Source: CAZFDE01 sp964517795 (GTDB lineage: Bacteria; Planctomycetota; Phycisphaerae; Sedimentisphaerales; Anaerobacaceae). From it: a DNA stretch of 64,000 nt. A program made the position numbers and the translations under genes. The notes under the pieces are model-generated. The model was not told the origin of the DNA, made no database searches, and saw only the letters and a program-made list of their open reading frames with translations. Below, in pieces: positions 51,331 to 61,334 of this stretch. The DNA lies in assembly GCA_964517795.1 (NCBI GenBank), contig CAZFDE010000003.1:34411-98410 (forward strand), read 5' to 3'. Position 1 is the first letter of the stretch, and each line of letters begins with the position of its first letter.

Positions 51331-53097
51331 CTAAAACATTCCAGTGACTTTGCCGGTGTTGACGTCCACATCGATCTTACGAAATGCCGGATTCGAACCG
51401 GTCCCGGGCATCAGTTTGATTTCGCCGGCCAAAGGTACGATAAAGCCGGCCCCTTTGTAAACCAGAAAATCGCGAATGGGCAGCCGGAAATTACGCGGCC
51501 GACCCTTCATATCGGGATCGTGCGAGAGGCTCAAGTGGGTCTTGACCATACAGACGCCGAAATCCTTGAAGTCGGCATTCGCTTCGAACGCTTCGGCTTT
51601 TTTCATCGCTTCGGGCGTATAATCGACCCCCGATGCGCCGTACACCTCTTTGGCGATTTTGTCGATCTTGGTTCGCAGCGGATCGTTCAGGTCATAAAGG
51701 AAATGGAAATCATTCTCTTTATCGTCACAGGCGGTCATGACCGCTTCGGCCAGTTCGATCGAGCCGTCGCCGCCTTTGAGCCAGTGTTCGGAATAGGCCG
51801 CCAGTGCCCCCTGATTTTCGGAGAATTTGCGAACGAGTTCGACCTCAGCCGGGGTATCGGTATAGAAGCTGTTGATACAGACAACCGGCTTGACGCCGCT
51901 TTTCTTGACGATCTCGATATGGGCCGCCAGGTTCTCGCAACCGGCCTCCAGCAGTTCGAGATTTTCCTGGGTATATTCTTCGCTGAGCGACATACCGGGT
52001 TTGACGGCCGGGCCGCCGCCGTGCATCTTCAGCGCGCGAATCGTCGCAACGATAACGACCGCATCGGGCTTGAGGCCCGACATGCGGCATTTGAGGTTCC
52101 AGAACTTTTCGAACCCGATATCGGCGGCAAAACCGCTTTCGGTCACATGATAGTCCGAGAGTTTCGTTGCCAGCCGATCGGCGATGATCGAGCTTTGGCC
52201 GATCGCGATATTGGCAAACGGGCCGGCGTGGACGAACACTGGCTGGCCTTCGATCGTCTGCAATAAGCTCGGATTGAGTGTATTGAGCATCCATGCCGTC
52301 ATCGCACCATCGACCTCCAGATCCGCCGTAGTCACTTCGTGGCCTTTTTTGTCGTAGGCGACGACGATTTTGGCGATTCGCTCGCGCAGGTCTTTCAAGT
52401 CGCGGGCCAGCGCCAGAATCGCCATCAGTTCGCTGGAGACGGAGATCGCAAAGCCGGACTCCATCTCGAAGCCGTCCATCTTGCCGCCTTTGCCGATGGT
52501 GATATTGCGAAGCGATTGAGCGCAGAAATCCATAATCCATTTGAGCTGCACGCGCTGCGGGTCGATATCCAATCGCTTGAGGTTGCGTTTGGCAAGTTTC
52601 TCGTCGTCATAGTTTCGCTCATGCTGCATCCGGGCGGTCAGCGCGACCATCGCCAGGTTATGGGCGTTGTTGATCGCGTCAATATCGCCGGTCAGCCCCA
52701 TCGAAAACGGCACCAGCGGAATACACTGGGCTAGTCCGCCGCCGGCGGCCGAACCTTTGATATTGAAGGTCGGCCCGCCGCTGGGTTGGCGGATCGCACC
52801 GGTGACGCGCTTGTCGAGTTTGCCCAGCCCTTCGATCAGGCCGATCGCGGTCGTGGTCTTGCCTTCGCCCAGTGGGGTCGGGGTAATGGCCGTTACGTCA
52901 ATATACTTGGCCGATTTGTTCTTACCGACGCGGCTGAGAACTTTTTGATAATCGACTTTGGCGAGCTGTTGGCCGTAGGGCATCAGTTCGTCATCGGTAA
53001 TCCCTAATTCCGATGCGATCTGTTGGATGGATTTACAGTTTTGCTCGGCGGCCTCGGCGATCTGCCAGTCTTTCATTTTGGTTGGATCGAGCTTCAT
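51331..53097 (-). CDS. fhs: Formate-tetrahydrofolate ligase
   Basis: The protein (588 aa from ATG 53097 with GAGGTG upstream) has the ATP-binding loop TPLGEGKTTTAIGL and later FTHFS signatures (RQPSGGPTFNIKGSAAGGG, AHNLAMVALTARMQHE, FVHAGPFANIAIGQSS, MPGTGSNPAFRKIDVD). It makes 10-formyl-THF from formate, the first step of the folate methyl branch. A Met at 53145 would add 16 residues without the RBS. Together with folD and the MTHFR fusion it completes the route to methyl-THF. Confidence 0.96.
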   Translation of the reverse strand: MKLDPTKMKDWQIAEAAEQNCKSIQQIASELGITDDELMPYGQQLAKVDYQKVLSRVGKNKSAKYIDVTAITPTPLGEGKTTTAIGLIEGLGKLDKRVTGAIRQPSGGPTFNIKGSAAGGGLAQCIPLVPFSMGLTGDIDAINNAHNLAMVALTARMQHERNYDDEKLAKRNLKRLDIDPQRVQLKWIMDFCAQSLRNITIGKGGKMDGFEMESGFAISVSSELMAILALARDLKDLRERIAKIVVAYDKKGHEVTTADLEVDGAMTAWMLNTLNPSLLQTIEGQPVFVHAGPFANIAIGQSSIIADRLATKLSDYHVTESGFAADIGFEKFWNLKCRMSGLKPDAVVIVATIRALKMHGGGPAVKPGMSLSEEYTQENLELLEAGCENLAAHIEIVKKSGVKPVVCINSFYTDTPAEVELVRKFSENQGALAAYSEHWLKGGDGSIELAEAVMTACDDKENDFHFLYDLNDPLRTKIDKIAKEVYGASGVDYTPEAMKKAEAFEANADFKDFGVCMVKTHLSLSHDPDMKGRPRNFRLPIRDFLVYKGAGFIVPLAGEIKLMPGTGSNPAFRKIDVDVNTGKVTGMF

Positions 53098-53360
53098 ATA
53101 CACCTCATGATCATATTTAACAGTTGGTTTTTTTTTTAAAATCAAAGTCCGTATTATGGCCGAAACAGGTGGATTTTGAATATAAGACGGCCGCCTTATT
53201 TTTGCATTATTTTGCTATTGCCTCCTAAACCCTTTTAATTGAAAGGGATACGGACACAGACCGCTGTTGAAAACGACGATTGAAAAAGGGGTTGTATCTT
53301 TTTGACCAGATGATACATTAAAAAGGATAAATGGGATTTTTAGAAAGAAGGAGGTATGCT

Positions 53361-55187
53361 GTGAAAGGGTATCATAAGATCGTTTTTTCAATCCTTGTTG
53401 TACTGGCACTGATCGGGCCGCTGGCCGGTGAATCGCTTTATCCCGAACTGCAGAACGTTGGCCACCGGTACCGTTTTGTGATCAATGCCGATCCGCAAAT
53501 GGGCCCTCGGGACGGCCATCCGTATGAAAAAATTCTCTATGACCTATTGGATGATTTTATCACGGAAGTCAATGCATTTTCGCCCGCACCAGCCTTTGTA
53601 CTGTTTAACGGGGACATGATCGCGTATAACAAACCGGCCTATTTTGAGGCTTTCGAAGGACTGGCCAAAAAGATCAAGTATCCGGTGGTGTTGGTTCACG
53701 GCAACCATGACGGGACCTATCCCTATCCCGATTTTCTCCAAATGCAAAAAAATCTATGCGGTTTTTCAAAATCATACTATTCATTTGACTGCGGCCGGTG
53801 GCACTATGTGCTACTGCCGACACTGGAGCCGCGCGACAGCGAGTCGGCCGCCGCGGAAATGCTCGAGTGGCTGGATCGGGACCTCAAGGCCAACCGGGAC
53901 AAACCGACGATGGTGTTTCTGCATTTTCATCTGCTGCCGGTCGGTTTATCGCAAACGGAGTATTATACGTACGAGATAAGCTTTAAAAAGAAGCTGGTTG
54001 ACGCAATCCTGAAATACGGAAACGTCAGGCAGGTAATCAGCGGCCATGTGCATACGGGTATCAAATCGTCCGTAAAAACGAGCTGGACATATAAAGGGAC
54101 CAACTTCATCGTAGCCCCTTCACCGGTCGATCCGCGTCGCTTCGGCGAGGAATTCGATGACTTCACAGAGGGTGAGGATCGCGGATATTATTTGATCGCC
54201 GAGGTAAACGGCCCGAATGTGACGTTTGTCGGCCGCAAGACGAACTCCCCGGCCGAATACGAATATCCGCAAACATTCCGAAAATTCACCGAAGAGATCG
54301 AGCCGCGCACCTTCAAAACCATCGATCAATTACCCGCCCATGAACAATTGATCAACGGCAACTTTGAAGATGGACTGGCTGGCTGGCATAAGACCTATCG
54401 CTATCGGCAGGATAAAAACCCGACGTGGCAGGCTAAAATTGTGCAGACCGGAAAATCTGCCGGGGACAAGGACGCGCAGCAGAAGAACCCCGTTAAGGCC
54501 CTGCTCGAGGACAATGAAAAAGCAGTCGATAATAAATGTGCATATGTGCATACCGAGCGCATCGGCCATGAATGGACCTACGAAGAATTGATGGAGATCT
54601 ATCAGGTCGTCACAGTGCCCGGCGGCGGCACGCCGCAATTCAGCGCGAAATATTTTGTCGGTACCGAGAACAAAAGCCATTACGGCGGCGGGTATTTTCG
54701 CCTGCATGCATACAGCAAAAAAGGGCTGGAATTCATCATGTTTTTCACCTGGGGGGCGAATGAAGATAAAACGTATCATACCCCGAGCGTACTGGCCTAT
54801 GCCGATCACGGAACCGCATTTTCCGACCGCCAGGGCCACCGCTATTATTATCTGGAACAAATGACCGAGGACAATAAGGCCTTTTTCTGGCGGATACCGG
54901 ATTTCTGGCATAGCTGGCATTCGCTCGATATCAATGTCGAGCAGTTATATAACGCGGCCGCCGACAAATTCTTTAAGGATCTCGGGATCAATAAAATGAT
55001 GGTGGCCTGCGGCACCTGGACCGGCTGGACGCCCGAGGCACACAGCGGTGCGTATTTCGATAAGATCAAGCTGAATTTTGAGCCGTCAGATGCCGTATCC
55101 AAAAGTAATAATGTTGAACTCAAAGCCAACAAATACTGCCATATCCCGGTTTACGGTGTCTGGCATTTCAATGGTTTTGACAAATAA
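53361..55187 (+). CDS. Secreted metallophosphoesterase with C-terminal beta domain
   Basis: The protein (608 aa from GTG 53361, preceded by AAGGAGG) has a signal peptide and calcineurin-like metal motifs: NADPQMG, FNGDMIAYN, VHGNHDGTYPYP, FLHFH and SGHVHTG. A long C-terminal region (from about 320) contains a beta-sandwich-like segment (NGNFEDGLAGWHKTYRY, GVFFTWGANEDKTYH-type). An ATG at 53331 could give 10 extra residues. Substrate unknown; it could act on extracellular phosphate esters or nucleotides. Confidence 0.85.
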   Translation: MKGYHKIVFSILVVLALIGPLAGESLYPELQNVGHRYRFVINADPQMGPRDGHPYEKILYDLLDDFITEVNAFSPAPAFVLFNGDMIAYNKPAYFEAFEGLAKKIKYPVVLVHGNHDGTYPYPDFLQMQKNLCGFSKSYYSFDCGRWHYVLLPTLEPRDSESAAAEMLEWLDRDLKANRDKPTMVFLHFHLLPVGLSQTEYYTYEISFKKKLVDAILKYGNVRQVISGHVHTGIKSSVKTSWTYKGTNFIVAPSPVDPRRFGEEFDDFTEGEDRGYYLIAEVNGPNVTFVGRKTNSPAEYEYPQTFRKFTEEIEPRTFKTIDQLPAHEQLINGNFEDGLAGWHKTYRYRQDKNPTWQAKIVQTGKSAGDKDAQQKNPVKALLEDNEKAVDNKCAYVHTERIGHEWTYEELMEIYQVVTVPGGGTPQFSAKYFVGTENKSHYGGGYFRLHAYSKKGLEFIMFFTWGANEDKTYHTPSVLAYADHGTAFSDRQGHRYYYLEQMTEDNKAFFWRIPDFWHSWHSLDINVEQLYNAAADKFFKDLGINKMMVACGTWTGWTPEAHSGAYFDKIKLNFEPSDAVSKSNNVELKANKYCHIPVYGVWHFNGFDK

Positions 55188-55235
55188 GTTCGATCGTGGT
55201 ATATAACCCGGCATTGAACAGGATTCTTTCAAGGT

Positions 55236-55418
55236 ATGGATGCAGAACAAAGAAATCCGGAACATGAACCCCGGCCGCAAGACGGCGAACCGCCATTAGC
55301 CGAAGTCGATATCGAGGCGCTGAAGGCCAACCTCAACCGCAGTGTCGCCGAGCGCATCCGCCGCCACCAGATCGCGCTGGATACATTCCATATGTTACGC
55401 AAGGCAAAACGAGTATGA
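55236..55418 (+). CDS. Small hypothetical protein
   Basis: The 60 aa protein is acidic at the N-terminus (EQRNPEHEPRPQDGE) and helical/basic at the C-terminus (VAERIRRHQIALDTFHMLRKA). AAGG lies upstream of the ATG. The AERxRxHQ...LDTFHMLRKA pattern resembles short uncharacterised proteins. Possibly a small regulator or toxin-antitoxin-like protein, but unproven. It is 48 bp after the phosphoesterase stop and convergent with rlmN. Confidence 0.5.
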   Translation: MDAEQRNPEHEPRPQDGEPPLAEVDIEALKANLNRSVAERIRRHQIALDTFHMLRKAKRV

Positions 55419-55425
55419 GTGGTTT

Positions 55426-56442
55426 TTAATCGGCGCCGAGCTGGCCGCAGGCAGCCTGGATATCTCGGCCGCGGCGGTAACGGATCGTCACCGTCAGATT
55501 CGCTTTTTCAAGCTGTGCCTTGAAGGTCTTGATACGGTTTCCCGGCGAGGATTGGTGTTCGCATTTTTCGTGCGGATTATATTCGATCAGGTTGACATTG
55601 GCATTGAGGGGTTTTAGCCAGCCGATCAATTTGGCCGCATCGTTACTGGTATCGTTGATATCTTTGATCAGCACGTATTCAATCGTGATGCGGCGATTCG
55701 TTTTTTGCTGATATGTTTTCAGAGCATCGGCTAATTCGGCCAGCGGATATTTCTTGTTAATCGGCATGATCCGGCTGCGTTTTTTGTCGTCGGCCGCGTT
55801 CAGTGAGACCGCCAGGCGAACCTGCATATCTTCGGCGGCCAGTTTCAAAATCCCCGGCACGATCCCGCAGGTCGAGATGGTGATATGACGGGCACCGATA
55901 TCGGCGCCGTTTTGGTCATTCAAGATTCGCACGGATTTGATGGTATAGTCATAATTTTCCAGTGGTTCGCCCATTCCCATATAGACGACATTGCTGATGC
56001 GGCCCTGTTCGGCGGCGACCTGCAGGACCTGGTCGGCAATCTCGCCGGCGGTCAAATGACGCGCGAGTTTAAGCTTGCCCGTGGCGCAAAATGCACAATT
56101 CATCGCGCAGCCGACCTGGGTCGAAATACACAGGGTGCGTTTATCGCCTTCAGGCATAAATACGGTCTCGACGCATTTCCCATCATTAGTCAAAAACTGG
56201 TACTTGATCGTATCGTCTTTGTCGGCGAGAATTTTGCGAATCTGCAGGCGGCTGATGAAAAAGCCGTCATGTTTCAATTGCCCGCGAAATGCCTTGGAAA
56301 GCGTCGTCAACGCGTCGATCGATTCGGCATGTTTTTGATGAATGAACGAAAAGATGTTTTTCGCCAGGTATTTTGGCTGGTCGTAGCCGACCATCAGCTT
56401 AGCCAGCTCATCGATCGTCATGCTTTTGAGGTCGTTGTCCAT
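55426..56442 (-). CDS. rlmN: 23S rRNA/tRNA adenine-C2 methyltransferase RlmN
   Basis: The 338 aa radical SAM enzyme methylates C2 of A2503 in 23S rRNA and A37 in some tRNAs. The cluster motif is CAMNCAFCATG, and VGCAMNC, YMGMGEPLENYD, ISTCGIVPGI and LAVSLNAADDKKRSRIMP are present. The C-terminal Cys expected for RlmN lies near QAACGQLGAD. It converges with the small hypothetical gene. Confidence 0.95.
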   Translation of the reverse strand: MDNDLKSMTIDELAKLMVGYDQPKYLAKNIFSFIHQKHAESIDALTTLSKAFRGQLKHDGFFISRLQIRKILADKDDTIKYQFLTNDGKCVETVFMPEGDKRTLCISTQVGCAMNCAFCATGKLKLARHLTAGEIADQVLQVAAEQGRISNVVYMGMGEPLENYDYTIKSVRILNDQNGADIGARHITISTCGIVPGILKLAAEDMQVRLAVSLNAADDKKRSRIMPINKKYPLAELADALKTYQQKTNRRITIEYVLIKDINDTSNDAAKLIGWLKPLNANVNLIEYNPHEKCEHQSSPGNRIKTFKAQLEKANLTVTIRYRRGRDIQAACGQLGAD

Positions 56443-56446
56443 CGAT

Positions 56447-57766
56447 TTATTTTTTGCAATCGGCGTACCCCTGAATGTTGATTTTTGTCTTGTTGGTGAC
56501 GTTCAGCTTTCCGCCCTGAACCATGTTGCCGGTCAGTGATACCGATTTGGTATTGCCATCGATGAAGATGTGACTTTTCGGCGTATGATGGTAATCTTTG
56601 AACAGGCAGTTATTCATCATGAGCGCCCCATCGTACATCTGGATAAAGGGGATATTGGGATCCCACTTGTAATCCGGCAGGGTCGCCCCGGCCGAGAAGT
56701 GGCAATTATTGACCATGATCGTGCCTTTGCCTTTATTGAGGATAATCGCGCCGGTTCGGGTCTTGCCCCAGAAGCCGCAGTTGGACAGCTTGATCGGCCC
56801 GGTATTCTTTTCGCCGATCTCGATGCCGTTCATGAACTGTGAATTAACAAAGGCGATGCCGGCATGGTCCTGGACCTTGTCAATCTTCACCGCCACCGGC
56901 CCGATATCCGAGCCGCTCTGGGTGATTACGATATTGGCCTGACCCTTGAGATATTGTTTGCCATCCGGTGTCGGGATCGTTTCGACAAAATGAAAGCCGA
57001 TCTTTGGCCAGATCACAAAGCAGTTATGCATATATTCCCAGTCGCAGCGGCCGATGATAAACCCTTCCAGATTCTCCAGCGTGTAATCGTTAATCGCCTC
57101 CGCAAAACCCGCCGGCTGCGGCGCGGGATGGTAAATCCGCCACCAGTTCACCGAGTGCACATGAATATTTTCAAGCCGGCCGATATCGGTCGTGCGGTCG
57201 ATATAAATCCCTCGCCGCAACGCGCAGATCTGGATATCCCTTAAGTTGTGTCCCTCATTTCCGTTTGTGCCGCAATCGATACCGTTGTAGGCGTTGACAA
57301 TCGTCATGTTATAGATATTGAACCGGCTGCCGTAGGCCTGGATCGTCCATGGATACGGCGTGATGGCATCGTGTTTCTGCTCGGGGTAGTAGATCGTCAG
57401 GCCTTTGAGGGTGCAGCTTGTGCCGATCTGGATAAACGGCGTCGATGCCTCATCGCCCCGGCCGGCGTATGCCAAAAGCGTTGACCCTTTATCGAGATGC
57501 GGAAAGTGCGGCCCCGGCCAAACGCCCTCGAGACTGCTGCCATGCGGCATTTTCAATGTGCTCTTGATCGCGTACTTGCCGGCCGGCACCAAAACGGTCA
57601 ATCCCTTTTCGCCCGCCTTATCCAGCGCCTTCTGGAACGCCTCGGTACAGTCAGTATTGCCGTCTGCGACCGCTCCGAAATCCATAACATTGAGTTGATG
57701 ATCTTCAGCCCGACAGCAGTTTGCCATTAGAAAAAGCGTAACGATTGCGAAAAATTTTCTCTTCAT
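56447..57766 (-). CDS. Secreted beta-helix protein (pectate lyase-like, PF12708)
   Basis: The 439 aa protein has a signal peptide (cut after CCRA) and a pectate_lyase_3-type right-handed beta-helix: VMDFGAVADGNTDCTEAFQKALDK, LTVLVPAGKYAIKSTLKM, LKGLTIYYPEQ, GIDCGTNGNEG, GNMVQGGKLNVTNKTKINIQG. The N-terminal DGxTDxTxAFQKAL pattern is typical of GH28/GH55-like beta-helix enzymes. It lies in a (-) strand carbohydrate cluster. Enzymatic class is undecided. Confidence 0.8.
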   Translation of the reverse strand: MKRKFFAIVTLFLMANCCRAEDHQLNVMDFGAVADGNTDCTEAFQKALDKAGEKGLTVLVPAGKYAIKSTLKMPHGSSLEGVWPGPHFPHLDKGSTLLAYAGRGDEASTPFIQIGTSCTLKGLTIYYPEQKHDAITPYPWTIQAYGSRFNIYNMTIVNAYNGIDCGTNGNEGHNLRDIQICALRRGIYIDRTTDIGRLENIHVHSVNWWRIYHPAPQPAGFAEAINDYTLENLEGFIIGRCDWEYMHNCFVIWPKIGFHFVETIPTPDGKQYLKGQANIVITQSGSDIGPVAVKIDKVQDHAGIAFVNSQFMNGIEIGEKNTGPIKLSNCGFWGKTRTGAIILNKGKGTIMVNNCHFSAGATLPDYKWDPNIPFIQMYDGALMMNNCLFKDYHHTPKSHIFIDGNTKSVSLTGNMVQGGKLNVTNKTKINIQGYADCKK

Positions 57767-57820
57767 TTTATGGTTCTCCTGAAAATTAAGATATTCAACA
57801 GTAAATCATTTTTTGTTGAA

Positions 57821-60025
57821 TTATTCAAGTTCGGGTTTGTCGGCACCCAGATTCATGATCCCGTCTTTTTGTTGTGGTTTAGGGGATCTGATCTTCGCCC
57901 GCGGATTGGCAAACGTCTGCCAGTCTGCCAACCGGTAGTAATCCTCGCGTTCATGAACGATCAGGCCCATTTCCCGGAGCTTTGCAAACCGGTCTTTGAT
58001 ATGTTCTTCGGTCCAAAGCCCGAAATTGTAGTCGGTCTCTTTGAAATGGACAGGCGTATCGCTGTCTTTTTGAACATTTTTGATGTATTGATAGAGCCGG
58101 TCGGCCTGGATATACCGATAGGGTTCGGGATCGCGGATTTCGATCTTCAGTTCGCCGGCCAACGCATGGACCATCTTTCGCTGCAGGCGCCGTTCAATCT
58201 GGCCGAAATTGCCGATCCAGGTATTGTATTCGGGGATCGGCTGCCAGGCATCGGTCAGCATCTGTTTTAATTTATCCGGGCTTTCGCCTTTTTCAGCGGC
58301 CGTTTTGATCTGATCATAGTCACAGCGGAACTGACAGAACAGCTTGATCTGCTTGACATGCGGGACAATCAAATCCAAAAGGTCCGCCGGTGTGACCGGC
58401 AGCGGGATTTTGGTTACGAAATCCGGATCGATCTCGATGTTCTCAATTTTCTTAATCACCCCAATCGCCCGATCCAGATCCTTTTTCGGATCACCCGAGC
58501 CCATGTTATATTCTCCCAATCCCCACCAATACGGCTGCCATGTATCGCCGGACCGCAAATCCTGAATGAGCATAAGTGCCTCGCAGACTTTCGGACCGTT
58601 GACCGGTCCCCAGATTGCTTCGGTGATCTCTTGGAGCAATTCATCGGGGTCGCGGTCGGGATTGAACAGCAATTGCCCGGCCGCATAGAGCGAATAGATA
58701 TTGACCAGGTGATTCGATTCCATTTCAGACCAGTAGGTGACCGGATAGATCTGCATCACGCCGTTTTTGAGCTGCTGATAGAAATTTTTCAGCAGCCGCG
58801 CGGTCACATACATACTGGCCAGTTGATCGCTTTCGCACTCGGTGATCCACCAGCCCCAGATGCCCAGATTCAGGCCCAGTTCCTTGGCGGTTTCGTGGAT
58901 TTTCTCGCGGTCGCCCGGCTGATAGAAGACCGGCATATTGTTGGCCAACAGGCGATAATCCTCAAACCCGTTTTCGGCCAGCCATTTGAGGTAATCCGGC
59001 CCTTTGCCCCAAGTGGTCACGCCCATTTGGATATTCGGATTTCGTTCTTTGAATTTCTTTTCCAATAGATTCAGATAGAATTTCAGGTCCTCGCCGACCT
59101 CCAGGTGCCCTGGATCGTAACAGTGCGGGATCAACAGGTCCACATACGGCGCGAGATTGGCATAGATCGTGTAATACTTTTCAAATGTGGCCCTGACCCT
59201 GGGATCGTCGATCACGCTTTTGCCGGGGGCCGGATGGTAATGGGCCGTGGGGTCGCTCCAGCCATAACCGGTAAAACAGGCGGCCCATGCGAAAAGGCTG
59301 ACTTTCTGGCCGTTGTTTTTGATGTGTTTAGCCATGGTGATTTGCCAGTCCTGTTCGGCTTCGATGGTGCCGAACGAGGCATAATCGTTACAGGTTTCGG
59401 TGAGCTGACAGCCGTTGAAGCCGAACCAGTCGAACATATCCGCATACCGTTCGAGCTGGTTGTCGCCGTAACGATAGATATCCATCCGCAAGTCGGCCGC
59501 CGGATTGGCATAGATGCCGCGTACCAGCTGCGGTGACCAGTAACTGATGGTATATTCGCGTTGCGGTATCCAGGGGCTTTCAATAATCTTCAACTCGTCG
59601 AATACAAGTGAATTCGGCTCTTGGCGGCTTTTAATAACCATGCGATGAACGGCCTGCTTGAGGCCCATATCGCAATCGCCGGCCGCCATAACGATTGAGT
59701 AGCCATTCTTTTTTCCGGTTACCACCGCAAATGCTTCCGGCGAACCTGCCGGAATATTGACATCCAGCGGCAGATCCTTCGATCCGCTACATAATACAAT
59801 CGCAGGCGAGCCGTTGGGGACTTTCGAAATATTTCCAACCACTTTCGGCGGCTGCTTTAAGACCTTGGTTAAATAGTCCGTCAGGTCTGCGGTAAGGTTT
59901 TTTTCAAGATCCGTTTTTGGGTTACTGACCACATAAGCGGCTTGGCCCCGCTGAAATTCAACAGCGGCGTTTGCAGTTGCGGCTATCAGGCATAAAATCA
60001 ATAGAAGAATTAATTGTTTCATCAT
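57821..60025 (-). CDS. Large secreted glycosidase-like protein, uncharacterised
   Basis: The 734 aa protein has a signal peptide (cut after ANA) and an N-terminal region with alpha-glucuronidase/GH20-like features (VVLCSGSKDLPLDVN, GSPEAFAVVTGKKNGYSIVMAAGDCDMGLKQAVH). A TIM-barrel-like middle (WFGFNGCQLTETCNDYASFG, LLIPHCYDPGHLEVGEDLKFY, GVTTWGKGPDYLKW, GIWGWWITECESDQL) is followed by a C-terminal helical region. Acidic residues in the barrel could be catalytic. Its substrate is inferred from neighbours to be plant cell-wall polysaccharide. No GH family is assigned. Confidence 0.6.
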   Translation of the reverse strand: MMKQLILLLILCLIAATANAAVEFQRGQAAYVVSNPKTDLEKNLTADLTDYLTKVLKQPPKVVGNISKVPNGSPAIVLCSGSKDLPLDVNIPAGSPEAFAVVTGKKNGYSIVMAAGDCDMGLKQAVHRMVIKSRQEPNSLVFDELKIIESPWIPQREYTISYWSPQLVRGIYANPAADLRMDIYRYGDNQLERYADMFDWFGFNGCQLTETCNDYASFGTIEAEQDWQITMAKHIKNNGQKVSLFAWAACFTGYGWSDPTAHYHPAPGKSVIDDPRVRATFEKYYTIYANLAPYVDLLIPHCYDPGHLEVGEDLKFYLNLLEKKFKERNPNIQMGVTTWGKGPDYLKWLAENGFEDYRLLANNMPVFYQPGDREKIHETAKELGLNLGIWGWWITECESDQLASMYVTARLLKNFYQQLKNGVMQIYPVTYWSEMESNHLVNIYSLYAAGQLLFNPDRDPDELLQEITEAIWGPVNGPKVCEALMLIQDLRSGDTWQPYWWGLGEYNMGSGDPKKDLDRAIGVIKKIENIEIDPDFVTKIPLPVTPADLLDLIVPHVKQIKLFCQFRCDYDQIKTAAEKGESPDKLKQMLTDAWQPIPEYNTWIGNFGQIERRLQRKMVHALAGELKIEIRDPEPYRYIQADRLYQYIKNVQKDSDTPVHFKETDYNFGLWTEEHIKDRFAKLREMGLIVHEREDYYRLADWQTFANPRAKIRSPKPQQKDGIMNLGADKPELE

Positions 60026-60041
60026 CTGCTTTCCTATTCGA

Positions 60042-60141
60042 NNNNNNNNNNNNNNNNNNNNNNNNNNNNNNNNNNNNNNNNNNNNNNNNNNNNNNNNNNN
60101 NNNNNNNNNNNNNNNNNNNNNNNNNNNNNNNNNNNNNNNNN
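60042..60141. other. Assembly gap (100 N)
   Basis: A run of 100 N between two genes. The true distance is unknown. Confidence 1.
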
Positions 60142-61334
60142 GAGCGAATGATCAATTCCATCAGGCCGTCCCGGGTATCTTCGATGCGGATATCTTTGAA
60201 GCACACATTGCTGACCTCGCCGCGATCGTTGGGGTTAATCGTCATGACTGCCCGTGCAGCGATATTGTGAATGACATCCATATTCCGGAAGGTGATATCG
60301 CTGATGGTTTCAGCGCGGGTTTCGTAGGTCACGCCCAGCGAAATTCCCCAATCATTCCAGATCACACAGTTCTCAAAAACGATATTACGGTTGAGCGTAT
60401 CCGGGGCGTTGGGATCCCAGGATTTGACGACCAGACTGTCATCGAACGTCCTCAAAAAACAGTTTGTGACCAGACAGTCGCGTGAGTCCAGAATATCGAA
60501 GCCGTCGGAGTTGTACCGCCAGCAGCCGATGAGCTTGAGATCTTCAAACGTGACGTTTCGGCACCATTTCGGCACGGCCGCCCATACGTGCGGATCGCGC
60601 AGAATGATCCCCGAGGCCAGAACGTCATTGCAGCGATGGAAAGAAAACATCGTTCGTTTCTCAAATCGTTTAATTGTGCTTGCATCGAGGATACCTCGGC
60701 CAAGGATTCGGATATGATTTGCATCATCGGCATTGATGACGCCGTGCACGACAGCACCGCCTGCGATATAGACCGTCTGGCCGGATTGAAGTTTGATCTC
60801 TTTGGGCCTGTGGATGCCCGGCGGAAAATAGATCACGTTGGGATCGTCTCGGGCAATGTTGAAGCGTTGCGGCTCGGAAACGAAAAGGTGAAGTGCGTGG
60901 TGAATACCGTTGATCTCGACCGTGAGATAATCCGGGCCGGGCAGCGTAAAGGTGATGGTTTTGCCGTTGACCTGCGGTATGATACCTCTGGAGAGCGGGC
61001 GAATGACTACGTCATTCACATCGCGCCGGCTGATGACCTCGACCGTGGCCGGGCCTTTCTGATCCCAGTATGCAAAACCGGCGATCTCGGTTTGGTCGAG
61101 CGGCCGCTGATAACCCGGCCAGACCTGGTTGATCGGCATGGCGGACACGCGACACTGATACACAAAAACCGGTTCATTATTTACGTTGACCGAAACCAGA
61201 TCGAAGGCCGGTTCGCCCTCTGGGGCCGGATAGTTCATAATTTGTGTTGTTGAGCAACCTGCCAGGAAAATTAAAAGTCCTGATACCAACAGAATCCATG
61301 TTTTCATCGTATTGCTTTTCATAAAAATTCTCAC
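60142..61334 (-). CDS. GH28-type polygalacturonase-like lipoprotein (3' end in gap)
   Basis: The gene runs into the N gap, so its C-terminus is missing. A lipobox-like N-terminus (LLVSGLLIFLAGCS) is followed by a beta-helix with the GH28 core NSDGFDILDSRDCLVTNCF, LRTFDDSLVVKSWDPNAPD and ILGRGILDAS, with the paired Asp residues. GTG 61334 overlaps the preceding gene's stop in GTGA. ATG 61322 or 61307 are alternatives. It is the pectin-degradation member of the cluster. Confidence 0.82.

Noticed and set aside
53098..53360. THF or ZTP riboswitch upstream of fhs
   Set aside because: No conserved core found; only a small CCCTTT/AAAGGG hairpin near 53230.
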